Positions 49,825-59,328 of a stretch of DNA of 64,000 nucleotides are shown piece after piece. A program made the position numbers and the translations under genes. The stretch's first letter is position 1. Every line of letters starts with the position of its first letter. The notes beneath the pieces were generated by a model. The model had not been told where the DNA came from and did no database searches. It worked only from the letters and a program-made list of their open reading frames with translations. This DNA comes from Cellulomonas composti (GTDB taxonomy: Bacteria > Actinomycetota > Actinomycetes > Actinomycetales > Cellulomonadaceae): NCBI RefSeq assembly GCF_007990245.1, contig NZ_BJWG01000014.1, forward strand, positions 1-64,000. The letters are read 5' to 3'.

Positions 49825-52677
49825 ATGGCGCTGCTCGTGGTCGATGTCGCATCAAGCAGTACGTACGAGTTGCTGCATCACTTCCACGACGCGCTCGCAT
49901 CCCACTACTCGGACCTGCGCGCCGCTCGGGCCAAGCTCGAACCCGCGTCGCCGGTCTTCGCGCTTGAGCACGACCTGCCACCTGACGACCTCGACCTACT
50001 CAAGGGCGCGGTTCGCAACGCGATCAAGCTCGGCCACCTCTCGCGGTATCAGCGGGCCTGGCTGCCATTCGTGGTCTATGCAGCCGAAGTGGGCTACGGA
50101 TACGTGGGCGACGAATACTGGACCACCTTCACTTCGTTGACACCCCGCTGGACGAGCCAGGAGCGCTCGACCGTTCGCGACTGGTTCGTCCAATTTCATA
50201 GAGATTTCGGCGGCGCCCACCCTTCCGGCGCGTGGGCCGATCACTTCACGATCATTGCGTGGCCCATCACGCACGCCGTCCTGCCGACGTACCTCCAGCG
50301 AAACCTCGCCAAGCTGCTGTTCGAGTTCAGCGGTGCGCTGACCTCGGACCTTCTCGACGATCCTGAGGCACTCGGCGTCCGGCTGGCTCGCCGTGCGTCC
50401 AATTACACAGAGCGCTTCCGCATCTTCTGCCAGAACACGGCCCTGGTCGGCCAGGTTGCCGTGGCCCTGCTTTCGGGCGAGAGCGAGCCGACGCCCTTCC
50501 TGTCCGCCTCGACACTGGCGCGCATCGTGGACGGACTCTCCACGGAGTCGCAGGCCCGAAACTGGCTCAAGTCCGCGAGGGCCTCGGCTCGTCGCGTTCG
50601 CGGCTTCCGCTCTGGTGAGCGAGGACCGGCAGGTGGGGCGACACCGAAGAGACTGCCACGCGCGACCGACCCCCGCCTGTTCCTCAGGAAGGACGGTGTG
50701 TGGACCGCCTACGCAGAGCTGCCGGATCTCACAGTGGTTGGGCTGGAAGGGCAGGAGATCTACGGCCAGCTGCGGACGTCGCGCGCCACGGTGAGCGGTG
50801 CGGCGCGACCGATTCCCCCGAGCGGCTTGCTCTACCCGGGACAGGAGGTCAGCTTCGCTAGCTGGCCTCGTCCCGACCAGCCGTTCCTTCGGCTGGATCG
50901 TGGCGACCCACGGACCAATAGCTTCCTGGCCACCCAGTGCGTCATCACAAAGGGGCCATGGTGGCTGTTCCGACGACAGGGCACGGGACTGGCGATCGAG
51001 GTCAAGGGGAAGTTCGTCCGGCCTGGGCACCAATACCTGTTGGTCGGCGTAGAGACCCTTACCGCCCCACCAGTGCCGTGGTGTGCCGAAGTGGCAATCA
51101 CGGCACGCGGCGTCAGGGCCTTCGACCTCTGGGTGCCACCGCACCTCAAGGAGACCGACGAGGAAGCACTCCTGGCTACGGGGCTCTCGGTTGTGTCGCA
51201 TGTCGCGATCCGACCAGTCGGCACGGTGGCGAGCGCTTGGGACGGTGAGGGTGAGGTCGAATGGGTCGCTGGCGAGCCAGCCATTCTCGGCATCCGCTCC
51301 GACCTCGTTCCAAAGCGCGCTCGAGTCGTCGTCGCGGATACGGCCTACTTCCTCGACTGGACGGCAGATGAGCCCGAGTTGCTGTTCACGCTCGAAGGCT
51401 TGCCTGTAGGCACGCACGAACTCAGCGTCGCGCTGTTTGGTAACGGTGAGCGTCAGCTCGCTTCTGGTGCGTTGGTCGTCACCATCCGTGATCCCCAAGT
51501 GCGTGCCGAGGGTGCCACCATCGGCGAGGGAATCCGTATGCTTGCCAACCCAGCGCGCCCAACACTGGCCGAGCTATGGGACGAGCGTGCCGCCATCGCC
51601 ATCGACGGACCGCCAGGCACTGGTGCCGACTTGAGCGTCGCGCTCTTGGACGACAAGGCTGCTCCACTTGTGAATCTGCGCCGTTCGGTGCACTTGCCGC
51701 TCGGAGAGGCCGACTGGCGCACCATCGCAAGATCGGTCCGGACCGACCAGCGATTCGTCGAGGCCTACGACAACTCCGAGTCGTGCATCATCTCGGTATC
51801 TCGAGATGGCATTGGTTTCGCCACGCTCACCTCCGAGCGAGGGTTCCAGCCACTGCGGTGGCGGCTCACCCGTTCCCACGACGGAGACGTGATCGCAAAG
51901 CTCGTCGACCGGACGGACGGTGGCACAACAAGCCTCGACTTCTACAACGTCGACACCCCGCTGACAGCGGTCCGGAAGAACCCTGCCGAGGTGCTTTCTG
52001 TACCGCCACGTGGCGGGCTCGTGATCGCCAGAGCTGGCGATTCGGTCGCTGCGGCCATGCTGCCGACCAACCCCACCGCCTTGCTGCACATGCCCTCAGC
52101 CAGCCCGGTTGTCCCCGCTTCGTCACGCACGCCCAAGGAAGTGCTGCGGCTCGCCGAGGGTCATCGACGTTGGATCCATGCCGAACTTCCCGCCGACGCG
52201 TTCGCCGCCTACCAGCAGCGGCTTGTAGGCGACGCCATCGCTCGTGCGATCGGAACGCTCATTGGCGGCAGTCACTGGGCAGCCATCGAGCTAGCGGTGG
52301 CGGGGGCACGGGACGCCGCCGACCATCTCGAAGCGATGCAAGCGGCCGTCGGCGTCTCTACGGAGCAGAAGGCTGTCGCTTCGACAATCGCCTACAGCCT
52401 CTACAGGTGGCTCAAGCCAGAGGAGTTGCTGCCTGGATTCCACGGAGTCATCTCACCCCACCTGACAAGACACGGCCTCGATGGGCGGCGCTCCGTGCCG
52501 CGGTTCCTCCTCATGCTCGCGGGACGACCTGGCTACATCACCGAGTGGGATCCCAGCGAGGCAGCGACCATCCTTGATCGCGTGCTCCTGTCTCCGGTGC
52601 TCTACCGAGCGGCTCGCTTCGCTGTCCTCGGCACTCGCGCACTCAATGACGCCGAAGGCGTGGAGCGGAGCTTCTAG
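49825..52677 (+). CDS. unknown 950-residue defence-island protein
   Basis: No family with known function is recognised. The N-terminal ~180 residues are helical with a striking WLPFVVYAAEVGYGYVGDEYWTTF segment (about 75-100) of a type I recall from other defence-island proteins. The middle (about 290-560) looks rich in beta strands, with small Ig-like or sandwich domains (LFTLEGLPVGTHELSVALFGNG). The C-terminal ~170 residues are helical. No nuclease, ATPase or methylase motif is visible. It could match DruH or DruB/C of Druantia by size and position, but this is inference. ATG at 49825 has AAGGAG only two to three bases upstream; the GTG at 49837 is better spaced and possible. It overlaps the next gene by one base. 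Confidence 0.75.
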   Translation: MALLVVDVASSSTYELLHHFHDALASHYSDLRAARAKLEPASPVFALEHDLPPDDLDLLKGAVRNAIKLGHLSRYQRAWLPFVVYAAEVGYGYVGDEYWTTFTSLTPRWTSQERSTVRDWFVQFHRDFGGAHPSGAWADHFTIIAWPITHAVLPTYLQRNLAKLLFEFSGALTSDLLDDPEALGVRLARRASNYTERFRIFCQNTALVGQVAVALLSGESEPTPFLSASTLARIVDGLSTESQARNWLKSARASARRVRGFRSGERGPAGGATPKRLPRATDPRLFLRKDGVWTAYAELPDLTVVGLEGQEIYGQLRTSRATVSGAARPIPPSGLLYPGQEVSFASWPRPDQPFLRLDRGDPRTNSFLATQCVITKGPWWLFRRQGTGLAIEVKGKFVRPGHQYLLVGVETLTAPPVPWCAEVAITARGVRAFDLWVPPHLKETDEEALLATGLSVVSHVAIRPVGTVASAWDGEGEVEWVAGEPAILGIRSDLVPKRARVVVADTAYFLDWTADEPELLFTLEGLPVGTHELSVALFGNGERQLASGALVVTIRDPQVRAEGATIGEGIRMLANPARPTLAELWDERAAIAIDGPPGTGADLSVALLDDKAAPLVNLRRSVHLPLGEADWRTIARSVRTDQRFVEAYDNSESCIISVSRDGIGFATLTSERGFQPLRWRLTRSHDGDVIAKLVDRTDGGTTSLDFYNVDTPLTAVRKNPAEVLSVPPRGGLVIARAGDSVAAAMLPTNPTALLHMPSASPVVPASSRTPKEVLRLAEGHRRWIHAELPADAFAAYQQRLVGDAIARAIGTLIGGSHWAAIELAVAGARDAADHLEAMQAAVGVSTEQKAVASTIAYSLYRWLKPEELLPGFHGVISPHLTRHGLDGRRSVPRFLLMLAGRPGYITEWDPSEAATILDRVLLSPVLYRAARFAVLGTRALNDAEGVERSF

Positions 52678-53765
52678 TGAGAATCGCAAAGCTAACGGCC
52701 GAATCGGCATCGCGACTTGCCGTCGAGACACTCGGCCTTGACGCGGATTCCGTCGGACTGACGTCTGTCGAGGGGATTGCAGTCTCCTTGCGCCGAGCCG
52801 CTTCCTTCATGTGTCCGACGAGCCCATCGAGGATGGTCGACGCGGTGCTTGGCGCCGTCCGACCACTCGGCGGCGACGAGCTTCAGCGCGACGACGTTGC
52901 CGAGATACTTGAACAACTAGTCGCGTCGGGCGACCTGCTGGAACTCCGGCACGAGGGAGGGCGATCGACCCGATTGCTCTACCTAGCGCCGCCGTCGTTT
53001 ATCGAGCGTTTTCCGGGCACCTACATGGTCATGGGCGTGCGGCCATTCGGCGCACACCTGATCGGAGACGAGCTTGCTCGTGCGATCGAGTATGAGGGTC
53101 ACACCCGCGTTCTGAAGACTGATCCCGTTGAGGCCGACTCTGAGTTGCGTGCCCGAGGGCTGCAACGGGTGGCCAAGGACCGCTGGGTAGCACGCCCGAG
53201 CAGCGAGACTCCGGCAGATCTCATCGGGCGCCACCAAGCACGCCTCGATGTCGCGACAACAGCAGGTGAGCTCGACGGACTGCAACTGCTCGATCCGGCG
53301 TCGAAGGTGCGCTACTACCGGGGGCGCTGGCGGACACCGGCACAGACCGACACCGGCGACTATGTCGCCCGGCGGCCGCAAGCCTATGGTGCTGATCTCT
53401 GGTGTCTCGTGCGGCTTGAGGCGGGTGCGCCCACGCGGCTCATGGAGTTTCCCGTCGCAGATCCGGTGGTCCCTGGGCGCGACGAGGCCTGGCGCTATCA
53501 GGCGGCGGTCGATGCACTTAGAGGAACCGCCCAGCAGTTCCGCATCCGCCGCGGCAACCAACCGAGCGACGACCCGACGCTCGACTTCTTCTCGCCACTT
53601 CCAGGCTTCGCCGAGCGATATGTGCAGTTCACCGGACTGGCGCTCGGCAAGACCCCCGGCGCCCTGTTCTCGTTCCGGTTGCCCGCGGCGGCACTTGCCG
53701 ACACGACGAACTTCCTCACTGACATGCTCTGGATGACCGACCAGGAGGACAGCAGTGGCGACTGA
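52677..53765 (+). CDS. unknown 362-residue protein with a possible winged-helix domain
   Basis: No family is recognised. The region about 50-110 (MVDAVLGAVRPLGGDELQRDDVAEILEQLVASGDLLEL, then STRLLYLAPPSFIER) has the look of a winged helix: helix, helix, then a strand hairpin. The remainder is mixed alpha/beta, with LWCLVRLEAGAPTRLMEFP and a C-terminal FAERYVQFTGLALGKTPGALFSFRLP. No catalytic motif. GTG start overlaps the stop of the 950-residue gene (TAG/GTG share one base), and its end overlaps the helicase start by 11 bases, so it is made together with the helicase and may be its adaptor or DNA-binding partner. Confidence 0.7.
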   Translation: MRIAKLTAESASRLAVETLGLDADSVGLTSVEGIAVSLRRAASFMCPTSPSRMVDAVLGAVRPLGGDELQRDDVAEILEQLVASGDLLELRHEGGRSTRLLYLAPPSFIERFPGTYMVMGVRPFGAHLIGDELARAIEYEGHTRVLKTDPVEADSELRARGLQRVAKDRWVARPSSETPADLIGRHQARLDVATTAGELDGLQLLDPASKVRYYRGRWRTPAQTDTGDYVARRPQAYGADLWCLVRLEAGAPTRLMEFPVADPVVPGRDEAWRYQAAVDALRGTAQQFRIRRGNQPSDDPTLDFFSPLPGFAERYVQFTGLALGKTPGALFSFRLPAAALADTTNFLTDMLWMTDQEDSSGD

Positions 53766-56700
53766 AGCGCCCACGATCGCGGAGACGATCGACGAGATCC
53801 AGGCCGCCCTGCGCGACTACATCGAGGCGACGTACCACGTCGGCCACCCCACGATCATCGAGCAGCGCCGGCAACTCCTGACGTCGGAGGGCGTGCTCTT
53901 CAGAGCGCCATACATTGAGAGCACCCCGCGGTATCAGACAAATCGGCGCTTCGGCGACTTGGATATCGACCCACAGATCCACGCGTTGTTCGGAACGCTC
54001 ACCCAGAAGATTGGCAACCTCGACCGGCTGATTTATGACCCGCCGTACACCCACCAGGCGGAAGCTCTCGAGTCGACCTCGCGCGATGAGATGAGCCTCG
54101 CCATCACAACCGGCACCGGATCCGGCAAGACGGAGTCATTCTTGCTCCCGATGCTTGCCAAACTCGCTACGGAGGCGGCGCATCGGCCAGCCTCGTTCGC
54201 CGCTCCCGCCGTTCGGGCTCTGATCCTCTATCCGATGAACGCGTTGGTAAATGATCAGCTCGGTCGCCTGCGCCTGCTCCTTGGTGACCCACGTGTCACT
54301 GCGCAGTTCGAGGCCTGGGCCGGGCGTCCCGCACGCTTCGCCCGCTACACCAGCCGCACGCTCTACCCGGGCGTCCGGACCGTCAAGAAGGACATCCAGC
54401 GGCTGGGCTCCATCGAAGACTTTTACTTGCTCTTGATCGACCAGGCGGCCGATCCTTCAGCGCCGGGCCACGCACAGGCGAAGGCACTGAAGGAGAAGCT
54501 CGAACAACGCGGCAAGTGGCCGGCCAAGCCTGACCTCAAGAAGTGGTTCGGGCCGAAGGGCTCCCGTTGGAAGGACACCAAGACCGACGAGTTCATCCGG
54601 GCCGTCATGCAACCGAACGACCCGGAGCTTCTCACGAGGCATGAGGTCCTGGCTGCTCCGCCAGACGTGCTCATCACTAACTACTCGATGCTGGAGTACA
54701 TGCTGATGCGGCCGCTCGAACGGCCGGTCTTCGATCACACCCGCGAGTGGCTGGCCAGCAACCCCGAAGAGAAGTTTCTGCTCGTCGTTGACGAGGCGCA
54801 CCTCTATCGAGGCGCGGCCGGAGCCGAAGTGGCGCTTCTACTACGCCGGCTTCGATCGCGGCTCGGTATCGCTCCTGAACGGTTGCAGGTGATCACGACC
54901 AGCGCGTCGTTCACTACCCCGGAGTACGCGCGTGGATTTGCGGCCCAGTTGACGGGCAAGGATCCGGACGACTTCCGCACAGTCACCAGTCAATGGGCAC
55001 TTCGGTCCGGCGCGTCGACCGGTTCGACCGCCGATGCGTCGTTGCTAGCAAACGTGCCATTGGCTGAGTTCTACGCCGGAGACTCGGACGCAGACCGGGC
55101 TGCAGCCGTTGCTGACCTCCTCAACGAACGCGGCGTAGCTGATCACCGCCGAGGGATCGGCGTGCTCCTACACGATGCGTTGGCTGAGTACGGACCGATG
55201 AACCTGCTCGTCAACGAGACGATGCAAAGGGCCCAGCCCGTCAGTGAGCTGGGACAGATCATCTTCCCGGGTGTCGAGGCGTCAACGGCCGACAGGGCCG
55301 TCACCACGCTGGTGGCGCTCGGCAGTGGAGCGCGCCGCACACCAGACGAGGCTGGATTGCTGCCGTGCCGCGTCCACGCCTTCTTCCGAGGTCTTCCGGG
55401 TTTGTGGGCGTGTCTCGATCCAGATTGTGGCGCGGTGGACCGCAGCACATTGGCGCCAGGTCTCGGACCGATCGGCAAGCTGTACGCCCAACCTCAGGCC
55501 ACATGCGAGTGTGGATCTCGCGTGTTCGAGTTCTATACGTGCCGTCACTGCGGGTCGGCCTACGCCCGCACCTACACCGACAACCTGCTGGATCCGGACT
55601 TCCTGTGGCATGAGCCGGGCGGCGCGTTCCAGGCGACCACAGGCTCAGTCCCGGAGCTGTTTCCACTCGATCTGCTTCTCGAGGAGCCGTCGGCGGGGCA
55701 GGTGGAGGTAGCTGAGATCGACCTAGTCACGGGTCGACTCCGGACTGACCACCCGCCCATTCGCAGCCGCGTCGTGTTCCTCCCGAAGCTCCGAGCCGGC
55801 GAGACCGTGACCAGCGATGACGATGATGAAGGCTCCGACGATCAGGCAGAGGCCAACGGCGAGTTCAAGCCTTGTGGCGTTTGCGGCCAGCTGGCTGGGT
55901 TCGGGCGCTCCTCTGTCCAGGACCACCAGACGAAGGGTGACCAACCGTTCCAGGCGTTAGTGACCCGGCAGATCGAAGTCCAGCCGCCGAGCGCGCCGTA
56001 CTCGGACTTTGCTCCGCTTCGGGGACGCAAGGTGCTGGCGTTCTCCGACTCGCGGCAGGTCGCCGCTCGTCTTGCGCCGAACCTGCAGGACTACTCGATG
56101 CGTGACGTGATTCGCCCCCTCATCCTCAAGGGGTGGACTGATCTAGCTGCCCAGCCCGGCATAGCCACGCAGCTCAGCCTTGAGCGCCTCTACCTGGCTG
56201 TCATGGTCGGCGCCAAGCAACTCAAGGTGCGCCTGCGCCCCGAACTGCGCCAAGCGGAGTCGCTCCACGTGGTGCGCGACGTCGGCAGGGCCGTCGACAA
56301 GGGAGCGTTGAGCGGCGACGTCGACGCCATGGTGGAGCTGCTCATGCTCACCGCGCAGCCGCCGCAAGCCTTGATGCGTGCCATGTACGCCACGCTGACG
56401 GGCAAGTACTACGGCCTCATGTCACTCGGATTGGCATCACTACGCGAGAAGGCCAGCCTGACGGACGAGTTACTAGCTGCGTTGCCGACGATTCCCGGCG
56501 TCGCGACCACCGATGAGGAACGACTTGCGCTCCTCCGACTGTGGCTGGCGCAGTGGTCAACTCCGGCGCGCGGGATCTGGTTCCCCGGGATGACACAGGA
56601 GTGGTGGCGGCAGAAGGACGGCGTCAAGCCGCACTCGGGCAAGTTCCAGACGATCGAGCGCTTGCTCGGCACGTCGGCAGCCAGGAAGGTCTTCAAGGAC

Positions 56701-59328
56701 TCATGGTTACCGGCGATCTTGCCGAGGTTCTGCGAGATGCAGGACCCCAAGTATCGACTACTGGCCGGCAATGTCGCGCTCGAGATCGGTGGCCTGTGGG
56801 GCTACTGCGAACGCTGCCGCTTCACGCAGCGCCCGTTCCCCGGATCGAGCAAATGCATTAGCTGCGGGGGCACCGACGTCCGCACTCTCGACCCAGAAGC
56901 AGACGAAGTCTTCCGGGCACGAAAGGGCTACTACCGAGAAAGTTCCAAGCGGGCGCTAGAGACGCCCGAGAAGCCGATCATGAGCATCATCGCCGCGGAG
57001 CACACTGCCCAGCTCAACGCGGCCCAGTCCGACGCAGTCTTTTCGCGCGCCGAGGAGTACGAACTCTTGTTCCAGGACGTCAATGTTGGTCTCCCGCGTC
57101 CGGGCGAGCAGGAGCGCGCTGCCATCGACGTGTTGTCCTGCACGACCACCATGGAGGTCGGCATCGACATCGGCAGCCTGTCTGGGGTCGCGCTGCGCAA
57201 TATGCCCCCTTCGCGGGCGAACTACCAGCAGCGGGCCGGTCGCGCCGGACGTCGTGGAAACGCCATCGCCACCGTTGTCGCCTTCGGTAGCGCCGACACC
57301 CATGACGATCACTATTTTCGCAACCCTGACCTCATGATCCGCGGCGAGGTCGACGACCCGATCCTGACGCTCGACAACGACGAGATCGCCCGTCGCCACG
57401 TCACCGCTTACCTGCTGCAGCGCTACAACCAGGACCGGTTGCCACGGATCGACCCTGAGGACCAGCCACAGCTGTTCGAGGTGCTCGGCACGGTACGCGG
57501 TTTCGTCGGTACGACGTCGCCGCTCAACCGCGCCGACCTCGAAGATTGGCTCGTCCAGAACCTGCCCGACCTCAGGCAGGACGTCGACTCTTGGCTGCCC
57601 TCGGAGCTGAAGCCTGAGGCCCGTCGGACGATCCTCGACGAGTTGGCCATCCAGACACTTCGTGCTATCGACGAGGCCCTGGGCCTGGAACCCGACGGCA
57701 ACCTGCCCAAGCCAGAGGGCAGCGACGCCACTCCGGCCAACGAAGAAGTCGAGGAGGGCGACGCAGGCGAGGACGGCGCAGAGTTACCAAGCGAGCCGCG
57801 CAGTCAGACCAACCTTCTCGACCGTCTGCTGTACAAGGGCGTCCTGCCGCGCTACGCCTTTCCTACGGACGTCGTCGCGTTCCACGTCTTCGACCGCGAT
57901 AAGTCGGAGCCGTTCCACACCGAGTTCCGCTACGCGCCAAGCCAAGGACTACCGATCGCACTCAGCCAGTACGCACCAGGGAAGGTCGTCTGGATCGACA
58001 ACAAGGAGTGGACATCCGGGGCTATCTACGCTCCGGTGCACAAGGAACGATTCCAGGCCTGGCGCGATAGGTGGCTCTACTTCGAATGCCAGGTCTGCCA
58101 CTACGCCAAGCACTTTCCCTACGACCAGGCGGAGCGCGGCGAGGAGCGCAACTGTCCGGCGTGCGGCGCGGTCGACAAGTTCGGCAAGGCGATGAACTGG
58201 ATGCGACCGCCTGGCTTTGCTCACCGTGCCAACGACGAGCCGGGTACGAGCCCTGATGATGCTCCGGCGAACAGCTATGCGACACGCGCCAAGCTGGTGG
58301 CTGAAGGTCCCGAGGAGGAAGAAGCGTGGGACCACGTCACCGACCGTCTCGAACAGACCTACCGTCGCGACACGCTTCTCGTCACCAATACGGGACCTCG
58401 CAGCGAGGGGTATACGTACTGCACCCTGTGCGGCCTCATTGAGCCGACCAAGGGCGCGACCGGTGTGGTGTCTGGCACCCACCCCAAGCCGTACCCAGAC
58501 GAGCGCGAACCAGACTGCCAAGGGTCGGCCTCGACGCGCGGGCTGGTGCTCGGCACCGACTTCATTTCGGACGTTCTATTGGTCCGGCTCAAGGTCGAGT
58601 CACCACTCACCCTCCGACCGGAGCTTCTCTCAACGCAGGTGGCGCTCCGGACGATCGCGGAGGCCCTGACGATCGCCGCGACAGGCGAACTCGACGTGGA
58701 CGCCAGCGAGTTGCAGGCCGAGTATCGGCCTGCGTTGACGCCAGCCGGGAACCACGGCCTCGAGGCCGAGATCTACCTGTACGACACCCTCGCGGGCGGT
58801 GCTGGATTCACCCGCCGTGTACACGGCTACGGCCTCTCAATCTTCAGGAGGGCGCTGGAGCGACTCGAATCCTGTCCCGCCAACTGCGACGCCTCCTGCT
58901 ATCGCTGCCTTCGGAGCTTCCGCAACCGATTCGAGCACGGACTGCTCGATCGCAAGGTTGGCGCCGCACTGCTGAGATACGTGCTCGACGGCACCATGCC
59001 AACCCTTGATGACGTGCGGACGAGCCAGTCGATCGACAAGCTCCTTGCCGACCTCGACAGCCGCGGCATTGACGGCATCGAGTTTCTCAAGGACGAGCCG
59101 ATCCAGATCGATGGCCTCGGCACGATCACGGCGCCGCTGCTGGCACGGGGCAAGGGACGTGACCGGATCTTCTACATCCAGAGCCCGCTCACGCGGGACC
59201 TACCGGCGACGCAGGAGCTCTGGGATGCCAAGGAGCTTGGTGGGATCCCGGTCTATCCGGTGGACGACATGGTCGTGCAGCGGAACCTTCCTGTAGCGAG
59301 CCAGCAGGTGCTCCAGTGGCTCAACTGA
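53755..59328 (+). CDS. druE: large DEAH helicase with zinc-binding clusters and DUF1998-like C-terminus (DruE-like)
   Basis: This 1857-residue superfamily 2 helicase resembles DruE, the hallmark of Druantia anti-phage systems. Walker A TGTGSGKTES lies at about 119-128, the DEAH box VVDEAHLY at about 345-352, and motif VI QQRAGRAGRRG at about 1159-1169. The helicase lobes are split by long inserts with Cys pairs (CECGSRVFEFYTCRHCG; CGVCGQ; CERCRF...CISCGG; CQVCHY...CPACGA; CTLCG). The C-terminus has SCPANCDASCYRCLRSF (about 1706-1722), the DUF1998/MrfA-type cysteine motif. GTG start with AGGAGG upstream, inside the previous gene. TTA leucine codons at 56470, 56707 and 57784, rare in this GC range, indicate foreign origin. 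DISARM DrmA/DrmB or MrfA are alternatives; fused helicase plus DUF1998 in one chain of this length favours DruE. Confidence 0.85.
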   Translation: MATEAPTIAETIDEIQAALRDYIEATYHVGHPTIIEQRRQLLTSEGVLFRAPYIESTPRYQTNRRFGDLDIDPQIHALFGTLTQKIGNLDRLIYDPPYTHQAEALESTSRDEMSLAITTGTGSGKTESFLLPMLAKLATEAAHRPASFAAPAVRALILYPMNALVNDQLGRLRLLLGDPRVTAQFEAWAGRPARFARYTSRTLYPGVRTVKKDIQRLGSIEDFYLLLIDQAADPSAPGHAQAKALKEKLEQRGKWPAKPDLKKWFGPKGSRWKDTKTDEFIRAVMQPNDPELLTRHEVLAAPPDVLITNYSMLEYMLMRPLERPVFDHTREWLASNPEEKFLLVVDEAHLYRGAAGAEVALLLRRLRSRLGIAPERLQVITTSASFTTPEYARGFAAQLTGKDPDDFRTVTSQWALRSGASTGSTADASLLANVPLAEFYAGDSDADRAAAVADLLNERGVADHRRGIGVLLHDALAEYGPMNLLVNETMQRAQPVSELGQIIFPGVEASTADRAVTTLVALGSGARRTPDEAGLLPCRVHAFFRGLPGLWACLDPDCGAVDRSTLAPGLGPIGKLYAQPQATCECGSRVFEFYTCRHCGSAYARTYTDNLLDPDFLWHEPGGAFQATTGSVPELFPLDLLLEEPSAGQVEVAEIDLVTGRLRTDHPPIRSRVVFLPKLRAGETVTSDDDDEGSDDQAEANGEFKPCGVCGQLAGFGRSSVQDHQTKGDQPFQALVTRQIEVQPPSAPYSDFAPLRGRKVLAFSDSRQVAARLAPNLQDYSMRDVIRPLILKGWTDLAAQPGIATQLSLERLYLAVMVGAKQLKVRLRPELRQAESLHVVRDVGRAVDKGALSGDVDAMVELLMLTAQPPQALMRAMYATLTGKYYGLMSLGLASLREKASLTDELLAALPTIPGVATTDEERLALLRLWLAQWSTPARGIWFPGMTQEWWRQKDGVKPHSGKFQTIERLLGTSAARKVFKDSWLPAILPRFCEMQDPKYRLLAGNVALEIGGLWGYCERCRFTQRPFPGSSKCISCGGTDVRTLDPEADEVFRARKGYYRESSKRALETPEKPIMSIIAAEHTAQLNAAQSDAVFSRAEEYELLFQDVNVGLPRPGEQERAAIDVLSCTTTMEVGIDIGSLSGVALRNMPPSRANYQQRAGRAGRRGNAIATVVAFGSADTHDDHYFRNPDLMIRGEVDDPILTLDNDEIARRHVTAYLLQRYNQDRLPRIDPEDQPQLFEVLGTVRGFVGTTSPLNRADLEDWLVQNLPDLRQDVDSWLPSELKPEARRTILDELAIQTLRAIDEALGLEPDGNLPKPEGSDATPANEEVEEGDAGEDGAELPSEPRSQTNLLDRLLYKGVLPRYAFPTDVVAFHVFDRDKSEPFHTEFRYAPSQGLPIALSQYAPGKVVWIDNKEWTSGAIYAPVHKERFQAWRDRWLYFECQVCHYAKHFPYDQAERGEERNCPACGAVDKFGKAMNWMRPPGFAHRANDEPGTSPDDAPANSYATRAKLVAEGPEEEEAWDHVTDRLEQTYRRDTLLVTNTGPRSEGYTYCTLCGLIEPTKGATGVVSGTHPKPYPDEREPDCQGSASTRGLVLGTDFISDVLLVRLKVESPLTLRPELLSTQVALRTIAEALTIAATGELDVDASELQAEYRPALTPAGNHGLEAEIYLYDTLAGGAGFTRRVHGYGLSIFRRALERLESCPANCDASCYRCLRSFRNRFEHGLLDRKVGAALLRYVLDGTMPTLDDVRTSQSIDKLLADLDSRGIDGIEFLKDEPIQIDGLGTITAPLLARGKGRDRIFYIQSPLTRDLPATQELWDAKELGGIPVYPVDDMVVQRNLPVASQQVLQWLN

